64,000 bases of DNA from Elmis aenea (taxonomy: Eukaryota > Arthropoda > Insecta > Coleoptera > Elmidae). Below, in pieces: positions 54,797 to 64,000 of this stretch (its first letter is position 1; each line of letters starts with the position of its first letter). Where the stretch lies: assembly GCA_947652605.1 (NCBI GenBank), contig OX393579.1, positions 41,794,970-41,858,969 on the forward strand, read 5' to 3'. A program made the translations under genes and the position numbers. Below the pieces are notes generated by a model that ran no database searches, had not been told where the DNA came from, and saw only the letters and a program-made list of their open reading frames with translations.

Positions 54797-56592
54797 CTCA
54801 GTTTTAAGCTAAAAATTAGAAACTTCCCCATTTTCTTGTCCTTAAACTGCGCAAAACAGAGTGCGCAGTTACAAAACAACAAATTTGACACAATTTGAAC
54901 AGTTAACTCGCTGACGGACTGTGCTTAAACATGTCGTGGACCCGTAAACAAATGTCTTTTGAGCCACTATGTTGTCCAAGTTCTTCTTGGTTTAGTTTTT
55001 TTTTAGATTTTTTAATAATCACCAACAACGTTATTACGCATGCAGCTGTTCCTAGTAAAAACTTATTTTGATTAATAACTTGAGCGCATAAATATATGAC
55101 TATGGACACTATTATTATATCTTAATATAAAAATCTGTTTGTATGTTAAACACGTAAATATTTGGATTTGGTAACGAACAATATAATTAAATTTACTTAA
55201 AAACACTCTACATACTGTGACGAACCGTACTGTACATAGGCCGCACTGTTGGGGAAGGGTACATAATACTCTTATATTTATTGTTCTTAATTATGGCTCG
55301 TGATCGTCTTTGTAACGTGGTTGGACCCTCAAACGTTGTTTTACGTAGTACTCAAGTCTAGAGCAATTAGTACCCAGTAAGAAACAAATAATTTTAACAG
55401 CAAACTCCTTTATTTTTCGACTGGCTGTACATTTCTCGGTGGTTGGTTCTTAACTATCCCAGCGCGACTGTCCAAGATTTTAGGTCCCCTGTTGCTATAC
55501 CCTTTTTATTGTAGTTGCATCTTTGTCAATCTTTACTATAAACACATATTTGTGCGAGTAGTTTGTTCTACTTATGATGTACAACTTTAGGTATCAACAA
55601 GTCGTTTGTTGATTGACGAAACCCAAATACTGACGTTGTAGAAGTCAAGTTATGACCGAAATATTTTAACGTGAATGTGTTTTACTAAATTTGAAATCCT
55701 CATAACTGAAGTGTTACATGTTTTAGTAACTGATGCATCAGCATTTGTTGCAATGTTATTCATTTAAAAGTAAATGAAATAACATTAAAGTAAAATAAAA
55801 TAATTGATCTCAGGCGGGGTGTCATAATACTCGTTCTATTGTTTTTGTACCTACAAGACCTGTAAATGTTTCCTGTTTATTTGGCAAATTCTAACATCTA
55901 GATTAAATAAATTCTTGTAAAATTTAATTAAGTAGTTTAAACTTGTAGTGGACCACATTAAATTTTGAATAGCCTTACCATTATTTCCTCGTAGCATTTA
56001 GAAGGACAAATTCTTTATACTTTCACTTTTTTATGTAGTTATTGCATTAAGATACAGCGCTTCAATTTAAGTTTAGGATAAACGCGGCCAAATTATAAAT
56101 TCACCACTAAGTAGTGGTTTTGTTCTAACGCAACGATGATAATGGCCTTGCTGCAAAATCGTGATTGCACATTAATTAGGTTACAACAAATAATTACTTG
56201 CAAGTAGAGCTTTTACAACTTTCTTTTGATATATTATCAGCTCATTCTAACTATTACATTACTTTACACAACTAATTCTTAGGAAATAATAAGAGCAACT
56301 TTTTGATCATAACCTTAATATTTTTTTAAAGAAACGAAATAATTTTATTTTTATACTACCAACATTTAGTCAGATTTTCGATCTTGTTAAAGAAATTAAG
56401 TTTGAGACTTGACGTATAACTGTACACCAAATTCGAGGCTTAATATTGAGATCTTGCATTTCTATAGAGATACGAAGTCAGTTAAATTTCTCTATTTTGA
56501 ATAATCATTAAGTTTGTTTTATCTTACTGGCATAAGCGCCATCTTGGATAATTGTTTTACAACGTAGTACTAAAAATTATGGAAACAGTATA
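54797..56592. other. No gene recognised
   Basis: AT-rich DNA. A stretch at about 55215-55500 starting TGTGACGAACCG is GC-richer and could be a decayed LTR, but no second copy, primer site or coding region was seen. Confidence 0.4.
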
Positions 56593-57377
56593 CAGGGTGA
56601 TTCAAATTCGAGGGCGACCATGGGGATCTCGCTTATTACAGATGATAGAGGGTGGATTCACATTTGGCAAAGTTGCTAAATGTCATGCTCATCAATAATA
56701 TTAAAACAGATTCGAAATATCTTCAACTCTTTTAGAAAAAATTGAAAAAAACTGAAAAAATTGAAAAAAACTGAAAAAATGACTATTCGGTTTTGGCTAT
56801 AACTTTTTTATTTATAATTTTTTTTTTATCTGTATAAACTTTTACATGACCACTTTTTAATTTACTTTTAATGGTGCCATCAGTTTGGGCGACAAACTTG
56901 ATTTTCATCTAGTTATTAGATATGTTAAATAAATGAAAACCTTTTTTTTTCAAATAAATACGTTGTTGATGTAAATAACATAATCATGTAATACCTTTTT
57001 GAAATCAGAAAAAAGTTCTAGCCAACTAGATGACAATCAAGTTTGTCGCCCATAAGAAATTTACAATTAGTATCTATAAAACAAAACGGAATTGGTCCAG
57101 CAAAAAATGGATGGCATAATTAAAAGTAAAATAAAAAGTGGTCCTGTAAAAACTTTTACAGATTTAAAAAAATAAATCAATAAAAAAGTTGTAGCAAAAA
57201 CCGAAGACATTTTTCCAGTTTTTTCCAATTTTTTCAAAAACAGTTGAAGATGTTTCAAATCTGTTTTGATATTATTAATGAGCATAAAATTTAGCTACTT
57301 TGCCAAATTTAAACCTACCCTCTATCTTCAGTAATAAGCGAGCTCCCCATGGTCGCCCTCGAATTTTAATCACCCTG
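56593..57377. mobile_element. 785-bp foldback element, CAGGGTGATTCAAATTCGAG ends
   Basis: Left CAGGGTGATTCAAATTCGAG and right complement CAGGGTGATTAAAATTCGAG, both next to TA. Arms span about 390 bp each and fold almost completely, with a near-palindromic centre (GTTGATGTAAATAACATAATC, 56963-56983). GGGGATCTCG near the end matches the subterminal motif of 58800-61041. The TTGAAAAAAACTGAAAAAA tandem at 56740-56790 is arm-specific. It is non-coding. Confidence 0.85.
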
Positions 57378-58739
57378 TACAACACGCTATTGGCACGATA
57401 TAAAAAAAACTAAATTCGTAAAAAATAAAAATAAGTATTTTCTTGAAATCTATTGCCACGAAAACAAAAGCTATTAAAAAATTAACAAAGTTGTCAGTTT
57501 ACACGTTTCGAGTTTTACAACAATTTTGTGTTTAAATCCGCAAAATTCAACTCAAAATATGCCTATTGCTTACTATAAACGCGAAACAGCGCTTGATCAT
57601 ATCACAAAACAACAGCGTAGGATAAATTGGCAATTTGAAAATATAATCTTGGTGTCCATGCGAGTACGTCAACCGCAAAAATGCTTCCTGCATCCATCAA
57701 AGGGTTACATTATCTTGAATATCATGCATCGGTATTTTATATGCGTTTTACTGCGCATCGTATGCTTGGACATGAAAAAAAACAGAAATATTGATGTATA
57801 CATCGCCCTCCACAGAAGATTAAAATGATAAATAAAGTCGTGAAGTGGCGCTATTTGAATACCAAATCTACACAAAATCTAGAATTTTGCTTGAAATCAT
57901 ATCAGAGGTATTTCATGTTTTTCATATATCGCCTTTAAGGTACTCTGTATCCATAATAGGTATAAGGAAGCATTTGCAAACTCAAGCGTTTGAAAATATT
58001 GCATAATTTTGAGATTTACCACGGTAACCAAAAAATTATATACAATTTTACTTTATTTTATTCCAGAATTATTAAGTGTAACTATAAATTTTCTCTTACA
58101 AACAGAATTATGTCCCTCCGATAAGTAATTAAATAGTTACTTCTAATTAAGTATCGATATTAAATGTATGAAACATCTTTCACGACTGAAATTTTCTTTT
58201 AAGTGAAACTTTTAGTTTACAATATGCTTAATGTGAGGTAATAAGCAAAAAATTGGTTAATAATCTTGACTAAAGAAAGAGAATATGTCAATTAAGAGAA
58301 GTGTTTAATTTTTCTTCTGTTTTATCTCTACTGGAAGTTACTTTAAAAATATTAATAAACACGTGTAAAAGAAATTCTTTTCAATACGCTTTAGATTTGT
58401 TTCGCACTTCCTGAACACATGTCATTTATGTATACTTAGAAATAAGAAAGGTACTACTGGCAAACGCAAAAGAAAATTGACGTTTCCGTCTACTTGTTCT
58501 TTTTTCTGATGAAGACAGATCGTGTCGGTCATCCATATCTGACAAAAGCATCTTTTATACAATCGATCTAAAAGAGTTCGAAGTCTGTAGTTCTGCAGTT
58601 AACAAAAGAAATGTCTTAAAAATAGATTTATCATTTACTAATTTTACCAGTTAAAATGAAGATATTTTAACTGTGTGCGAAAAAATATGCTTGTATAAAA
58701 AAGCTGTAGAAAAATTTACAGCTGATAAACAGAGAAATT
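57378..58739. other. No gene recognised
   Basis: AT-rich DNA. A 100-codon frame at 57526-57828 has no family motif; I cannot exclude a decayed coding segment. Confidence 0.4.
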
Positions 58740-58799
58740 AAAAATACAAGTTCTTAGTTGTGAACTATAAGATGATGGCCTCAATGAACAAGAAATATA
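58740..58799 (+). pseudogene. LINE RT relic, left piece
   Basis: It reads KYKFLVVNYK, frameshift, DDGLNEQEI, the YLG...DG...EI block of LINE RT thumb/connection regions. It continues directly at 61044 beyond the DD41D element. Confidence 0.55.
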
Positions 58800-61041
58800 C
58801 AGGGTGTCCCAGTTAACTTGAACAGCATGGGGATCTCGTAAACGGTAAGAGATACAGAGTTGGTTAAATGAGTCAAAATGATCTATGATTTGAGAGCAAT
58901 TATTTCATTAAAAAAATCTTTAAAAAAATTAACAGTTTTTGCGCTATTCATTAAAAACAAAAAAATGACGTTTTCGATTTTTGCTTTTAACTTGCTTATT
59001 TAAAATCATACCCAAAATATTTTTCGACATTATTAGGACACTTTTTTGAGTAGATTTGATATTGGTTAATAAATTTTCCCTATCTTCATTTGTTTTTGTT
59101 ATTTTAACATCAACTTTTTTATTTTAAATACGGGTCGTAGTTGGCTATGACACCATTAAATAGAGAATTTTTTTCTCGTTTCATTGATGTAGGGTTTGTT
59201 GGGTTTATCTTTAAAAATAAGCGAGTTATTGCAATATCATTGTATTTATTACATTTGATCAAAGTTGCCATTGAAAACAAAACAAAAAAAAACAGCATTA
59301 ATATGCTAATACTTAAATACCTACAAAAAAATAAAAATTGGAATAATTGAAGATAATTTTTTACATTTTTGCACAATAATTATGATATTTCACTTATTAC
59401 CACTAAATAACAATTATAACTTATGTTCAAAGTGTAGCCCTCTATGGGCAATACAAATTTGAGCTCTGCGTTTTATAGATAATATCGTTTTCCTAAGCAT
59501 ATTTCTATCTATTTGATTAAATGTTCTTAACACAGCTAATCTTAACTCATCACTTGTATTAAACTGTCTTCCATACAGAGCATTTTTAACATAACCCCAA
59601 AGAAAAAAATCCATCGGGGTTAAGTCAGGTGAACGTGCTGGCCATAAAACAGGTCCCTTGTTTCCAATCCACTGATTAAAAAACCTGTGGTTTAAATATT
59701 CTGTGACCACATTTGCATTATGCGGTGGAGCCCCATCTTGCTGGAACCACAAACGATGGTTTAAATTAATAGGTATATTATCTAAGGCATTTTCGATATC
59801 TCCAACAAGAAGATTTAAATAGCGTTGGCTATTTAAATTTTCATTGTAAATTATGGGTCCAATTATTCTTTTGCCAATGATTCCACACCACACATTAAAT
59901 CCAAAACGTTCTTGGTTTCGAGCTTCACGGATATTGTTTGGATTTTCAGTTGCCCAAAAATGATTGTTATTCCTGTTAAAAATGCCATTGTTTGTAAAAC
60001 GTGTTTCATCAGTCCATAAAACATGGAAAGGAAACCGATCAATATTAGCGCACTGTCGGATGTACCAATTACAGAAATTCAATCGTCTTTCTGCATCTCC
60101 TTCTCGAAGTCCTTGACTGATGTGGTATTTGTAGGGATGAAAACGGTGCTTTTTCAAAATTCTGTGAGCTGAAGTTTTCGGTATTTCAATGGTTGTTTCA
60201 ATTTCCCTTACAGACATTTCAGGATTTGCTGTTACCTGGTTTAAAATAAGTTGTTCTAAATCTTCATCAACTTGTCTAGGTTCTTTCTGTGGTTTTATAA
60301 ATGCACCAAAGGTTTTTAAATTATATTCAAGCCGGTGTAAAATTGAAGCACCGGGTTGTTGGCGTTCAGGATAACGTTCCAAGTAAGCATCAGCGGCAAT
60401 TTTTGTATTTTTTCGAGCTAATATGTAGCACGAGATCATGTCAAATTTTTCTTCGTTTGTAAATTTTTCCATAATAGATAATTTTACGCTTATTTTATAC
60501 TAATTAACACGAACACAACTTCTCAGATATAAATTGACAGTTATGCTGTTTGTTTTTTTTGTTTTTCAATGGCAACTTTGATCAAATGTAATAAATACAA
60601 TGATATTGCAATAACTCGCTTATTTTTAAAGATAAACCCAACAAACCCTACATCAATGAAACGAGAAAAAAATTCTCTATTTAATGGTGTCATAGCCAAC
60701 TACGACCCGTATTTAAAATAAGAAAGTTGATGTTAAAATAACAAAAACAAATGAAGATAGGGAAAATTTATTAACCAATATCAAATCTACTCAAAAAAGT
60801 GTCCTAATAATGTCGAAAAATATTTTGGGTATGATTTTAAATAAGCAAGTTAAAAGCAAAAATCGAAAACGTCATTTTTTTGTTTTTAATGAATAGCGCA
60901 AAAACTGTTAATTTTTTTCAAGATTTTTTTTAATGAAATAATTGCTCTCAAATCATAGATCATTTTGACTCATTTAACCAACTCTGTATCTCTTACCGTT
61001 AACGAGATCCCCATGCTGTTCACGTTAACTGGGACACCCTG
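58800..61041 (-). mobile_element. Complete DD41D Tc1/mariner-type transposon, 500-bp inverted repeats
   Basis: Ends CAGGGTGTCCCAGTTAACTT and its complement (one mismatch region near the tip), flanked by a TA duplication (58798-58799 and 61042-61043). Terminal inverted repeats of about 500 bp (58800-59299 and 60543-61041) are nearly identical. The only frame between them is the intact 352-codon transposase on the reverse strand. High arm identity and an open frame indicate a young insertion. It lies inside an older LINE relic whose reading frame is rejoined if the element and one TA are removed. Confidence 0.95.
59414..60472 (-). CDS. DD41D transposase (mariner superfamily, DUF4817-type HTH)
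   Basis: This is 352 codons with no interruption, starting at the ATG just inside the right inverted repeat. Residues 1-60 form an HTH (FTNEEKFDMISCYIL, AYLERYPERQQP, YNLKTFGAF). A second HTH at about 75-115 includes MSVREIETTIEIPKTSAHRI. The DDE/D core has Asp155 in VLWTDETRF, Asp246 in WFQQDGAPPH and Asp288 in SPDLTPMDFFLWG. The gap between the last two is 41 residues, so DD41D, the spacing reported for rosa-like mariners; that clade name is inference. All three catalytic residues and the WGxV tail are present, so it could be active. It would bind the long terminal repeats and may mobilise shorter CAGGGTG elements. Confidence 0.93.
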   Translation of the reverse strand: MEKFTNEEKFDMISCYILARKNTKIAADAYLERYPERQQPGASILHRLEYNLKTFGAFIKPQKEPRQVDEDLEQLILNQVTANPEMSVREIETTIEIPKTSAHRILKKHRFHPYKYHISQGLREGDAERRLNFCNWYIRQCANIDRFPFHVLWTDETRFTNNGIFNRNNNHFWATENPNNIREARNQERFGFNVWCGIIGKRIIGPIIYNENLNSQRYLNLLVGDIENALDNIPINLNHRLWFQQDGAPPHNANVVTEYLNHRFFNQWIGNKGPVLWPARSPDLTPMDFFLWGYVKNALYGRQFNTSDELRLAVLRTFNQIDRNMLRKTILSIKRRAQICIAHRGLHFEHKL

Positions 61042-61043
61042 TA

Positions 61044-61242
61044 TAGCAGAATTGCATATAGTAACGCGGTCATACGACAGCACTATGGTATACTCTGGAA
61101 TAAGAACATAACCAGATAAAGAAAAATAAAAATGTATAAAATTGTTGTAAAAAGTATTGCTATTTATGAATCCAAGCTATGGGTAATTAATTTAAAAAAA
61201 TACGCTTCTAAGATACAGGCGATGTAAATGAACTATTGGAGA
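61044..61242 (+). pseudogene. LINE RT relic, middle piece
   Basis: It reads RIAYSNAVIRQHYGILWNKN, then KMYKIVVKSIAIYESKLWVI, then KIQAM, stop, MNYWR. These match the RI..G..AI..L..ILW..., YxxVVxxIxxYxSExWxL and LxAxEMxYxRR blocks of LINE C-termini. One stop is seen. A hAT-type insertion at 61243 separates it from the next piece. Confidence 0.7.
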
Positions 61243-61501
61243 TTGTGGCCCAGGAAGGAGGGGGTCAGGGGGGTTAAAACTCCCCATAGGTTTGCAATAA
61301 GACGTTATAGATCCAGAGAACTGTAAATTTTGTGCTAAAAAAAGTCTTCGGCTCTTTTTACCGTTTATTAACCCCCCCTCCCATAATGAAACCATCAAAC
61401 ATCCTGGGGCAAAAAGAGAGTGGTGACCTAAAAAATAGGTCCTCAGCTGTTTTTGCGTTTGTTAACCCTCCCCCCCTGAAAGCATTCTGTCTACGCCACT
61501 G
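61243..61501. mobile_element. Short hAT-type insertion inside the LINE relic
   Basis: The right end complement is CAGTGGCGTAGACAG, a very common hAT terminus. The left end TTGTGGCCCAGGAAGGAGG is a degraded partner. Flanking 8-mers ATTGGAGA and ACTGGGGA match at six of eight. Subterminal GGGGG/CCCCCC runs face each other. LINE coding blocks resume exactly after it, which supports the boundaries. Confidence 0.7.
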
Positions 61502-61509
61502 ACTGGGGA

Positions 61510-61690
61510 AGATGTTCTCGACTCACTAGGAATAATAGGGTAAGAAATACTGAAATAAGAGAAAAACTGGAAATTGGTATTGATATAATAGATACCATTA
61601 AAGCCAACAGATTAAAATGGTTTAAACATGGACACAAAATGGATGCAACACGATGGCCAAGTAAAATATTAACTCTGCGTTGGTCGCAAT
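61510..61690 (+). pseudogene. LINE RT relic, right piece
   Basis: It reads CSRLTRNNRVRNTEIREKLE, then IIDTIKANRLKWFKHGHKMD and RWPSKIL, matching SRxDRxRNxxIRxxL...I...RLxWFGHVxRMxxxRxPxKxL of LINE C-termini. The usual GHV reads KHG. Confidence 0.75.
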
Positions 61691-62434
61691 ATCCACTGAG
61701 AGAGACATTGTTGGTCGCAATGTATACCAGAGATTCATTAATTGTTCTGTATCATCGACTTAAATTTTGTTCATAACAAACGAATATAAATAAAGAATAA
61801 AGCTTTTAATTGATTGTTCTTTACTTCAAAATGTGTATAATTACATAGAATATATTTTTATATGTAATACAATAAGCAAATATTATCGGTTAACGCCTAG
61901 AGCAACATTATAACTTTCACACACAATATTAACTACATTCACACCAGATTTGGTCTGATTGTTAAAACCTATCATTTCAGGTTTTTTTAGGATAACCCGT
62001 AATTATTATAAATTACCATTTGACAAACCAAACCAAACAGAAAAAAATTAACTTTTAAATTATCGCGTCATTGGCCGCCATGTGTCTCAGAGATTATTTG
62101 ACTAAAAGTGCTAACACCTGCAGACTGCAGGATGACAAATTTTTAATTAAAGTATTGTCGTCTGGATAGAGGAAGGTAAGGTGAGGATAGTTTCCGTATG
62201 ACAAAATATAAAAAAGTTATATACAAAAAAGTGTTGTGTATTTCCAGATCTATTGCCACCTACACAGGGTTATAGTGGTATCCAGCAAATCTCAGAAAGT
62301 AAAAAATCAAGAAGAACGAGGTGGAAGAAGCAATGAAAAGTAAAGGGCTCACAGCAGACGACTGAATCGACCGCAAGAAATGGAAATTAGGCCGCGAAAA
62401 ACGGTGACTGCTGTAACACATTTGCATTCATATA
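61691..62434. other. No gene recognised
   Basis: AT-rich DNA. No supported feature. Confidence 0.45.
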
Positions 62435-63013
62435 CAGGGTGGTCCATATAGAAGGACCACTATTGCGATCTCGTAAACGGTAAGAGCCACAAAGAAGTTT
62501 AAATTAGAGAAATTGTTTCCCTTTCAGTGATGCTTTAATGTTTTAAAAAAGTTCAATGGCACGCTGGATAATAAACAAAAATTAAAATGGATTTTTTTAA
62601 AAATCATTACTGACTCGGTTATACTTGATGGAACAAAAATATTTTTGGGGAATAAGTAAGTGTAGATTTTTGTACGCACTGCTATATGAAAACATTCAGT
62701 TGTTTTAATATTGTTTCAATTCGCAGATAAATTACAAACTTGCATTTTTTTAAATAGAGACCATAGTTGGCCATAACTTCATGAAAAAGCCTTTTTCCCC
62801 CTCTTTTCAATAATATAACGTTTAATGTTATTATTTCGATATTTAGGCTCAAAACAAATAAAAACCATGAATAAGTCCCTATAAAGCTATAGAGTGCTAT
62901 GAAATTAAACAATATATTGAAAAAAATTAATGTTTTCATTTTACAGTGCGCAAAAATATGTACAACTTTTTTCCGAAAAATATTTTTGTATCAAGTTTAA
63001 CCGATTATAGAAA
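62435..63013. mobile_element. Truncated CAGGGTG inverted-repeat element
   Basis: The left end is TATA then CAGGGTGGTCCATATAGAAG. Inner inverted segments (CTTGATGGAACAAAAATATT near 62626 and ATTTTTGTATCAAGTTTAAC near 62983) face each other. The outer right end is missing. ACAGTGCGCAAAAATATG links it to 43238-43532. CATAGTTGGCC lies about 330 bp from the left tip, as in its relatives. Confidence 0.75.
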
Positions 63014-64000
63014 AATATTGAAAGGAAAATGTTTTATTATAACTATAATCGAGGTAATGTAAATCGTCGTGACTGCAGGATTTGGTTAAATTTGACTGAA
63101 AAAATAGGAATATAGCTTTATTATTAAAAGTAGCTAGTTATTGTTTGGTCGAAGAAACCACAAAATTCAATTTATTAACTACTATTGATTACGATAAATG
63201 ATTTATGGTTCGTAAACCGTACCTTTTCTTAAATATTTATGTTAACCAAAGCCAGTACAAAAACTTTTTCTATTCCTGACTGCCTAAGAATAAAAATAAT
63301 TGTTAATAGCTGGGCAACAACGAAAAAAAAAAATTCCATCTCATAAAATCGACTATTTGATTGCTTTATCCACATATTTTTTAATCTGTTAATAAGAAAG
63401 AGACGTTCTTATGTATAAAATGAGCATTTTTACAGCAAACGATATTCATCATGGTATGATTAACGTTTAATCAAACTCATACGTAATTTGTAAATCATAT
63501 AATAATGTAAAATGTTAAGCATAAAAAATAAACTTTGTTCTGTTAGCAGTTAAATAAAAACTGCTCATCTAAATGCATGCGTGATGCGATTACGTTATAT
63601 AAATATTTATCAGCTACTTGCAAGAATAAATTTGATTGGATGGTTAATATTTAAAGTATTATCTAAAATGTGCTTTAACCTGCGAAAGTAAACAGAAATC
63701 TATGTATGGAAGCGAGCTTAACATTTCCTTGGCAGCAGTTGTGAGCTTTAAAACGTGGTGGCGCTGCAGTGTACAAAAGCTACCTAAATAGCTAGTCGGT
63801 ATTACAGAGTTTTCCTGTGGTAAAGCTCAAATAGTCGGTTGCTGAATGCTGGCGCCACCTCAAGCAAGTACATGCAAATATAAGAACTGATTCCTGCAAA
63901 TAGAGCTACAACATACATTTATTTAATATTTGATTTGTGTAAATACATTATACCTTGTAAATAAATATATTGTTTCAACAACTTGGGTTTGCGTTATTAA
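63014..64000. other. No gene recognised; possible LTR-like tail
   Basis: AT-rich DNA. The last 300 bp become more mixed in composition, with a TATAAG box-like motif near 63880 and AATAAA at 63960, which could be an LTR running off the window. No primer-binding site or second copy is visible, so this stays a guess. Confidence 0.25.

Noticed and set aside
55215..55500. Possible LTR beginning TGTGACGAACCG
   Set aside because: No second LTR, primer-binding site, polypurine tract or gag/pol coding is visible, so it is not listed as an element.
57526..57828. 100-codon forward frame
   Set aside because: It starts with a plausible methionine but shows no motif, no splice context and no similarity to the transposons around it.
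1..64000. tRNA, rRNA, CRISPR arrays and bacterial-type operons
   Set aside because: No cloverleaf with a GGTTCGAAxCC arm, no rRNA motifs and no regularly spaced short repeats with unique spacers were found. The minisatellite at 6676-6940 has no spacers.

Overview
The window looks like AT-rich, gene-poor nuclear DNA from an arthropod, most likely an insect. It has no dense operon-like coding layout. Almost every recognisable open frame belongs to an animal-type transposable element: LINE reverse transcriptases, a Penelope-like element, mariner/Tc1-type and hAT transposases, a Tigger/pogo remnant and many inverted-repeat elements. Coleoptera would fit, but the species cannot be fixed by reading. 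Nothing here is a bacterial, organellar or viral gene set.

Layout. 1-9.5 kb: intergenic DNA with a large foldback element (2867-4677), a mariner C-terminal relic, a minisatellite, a hairpin-rich repeat (7130-7555), Penelope-type terminal motifs (about 8.2-8.35 kb) and a tandem dimer. 9.6-12.3 kb: a second foldback element interrupted by a hAT element with an exact 8-bp target duplication. 13-25 kb: mostly unrecognised AT-rich DNA with LINE, mariner and hAT scraps and several inverted-repeat elements. 25-26 kb: another long-inverted-repeat element. 26-30 kb: nothing recognised. 30.4-32.6 kb: a reverse-strand Penelope-like element split by a 5'-truncated LINE. 33-34.4 kb: a mariner pseudogene split by an inverted-repeat element. 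35.3-37.6 kb: a 5'-truncated LINE with a long RT frame whose active site reads FADN. 38.3-39.2 kb: a jockey-like RT relic. 39.4-44.3 kb: inverted-repeat elements, a transposase relic, one small candidate host gene (42437-42634) and a nested hAT element. 45.3-46.3 kb: a LINE ORF1-like relic and an inverted duplication. 48.6-50.8 kb and 52-54.8 kb: two hAT elements, each holding other transposons. 56.6-57.4 kb: a foldback element. 58.8-61.0 kb: a structurally complete DD41D transposon with about 500-bp inverted repeats and an intact 352-aa transposase, sitting in an old LINE relic that also carries a hAT-type insertion. 62.4-63.0 kb: another truncated inverted-repeat element.

How the parts relate. 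The dominant theme is one large set of TA-inserting elements with CAGGGTG...CACCCTG ends. The element at 58800-61041 looks able to encode its own transposase. The element at 52471-53960 keeps only the N-terminal DNA-binding part of a related transposase. Several others are non-coding palindromes of 300 to 1,800 bp. Some are built like nested dolls: shorter CAGGGTG-ended modules lie inside the arms of longer ones, and two elements share a core but have different outer ends. This modular family is the most interesting signal in the window. The only candidate cellular protein gene is the 65-codon frame at 42437-42634.
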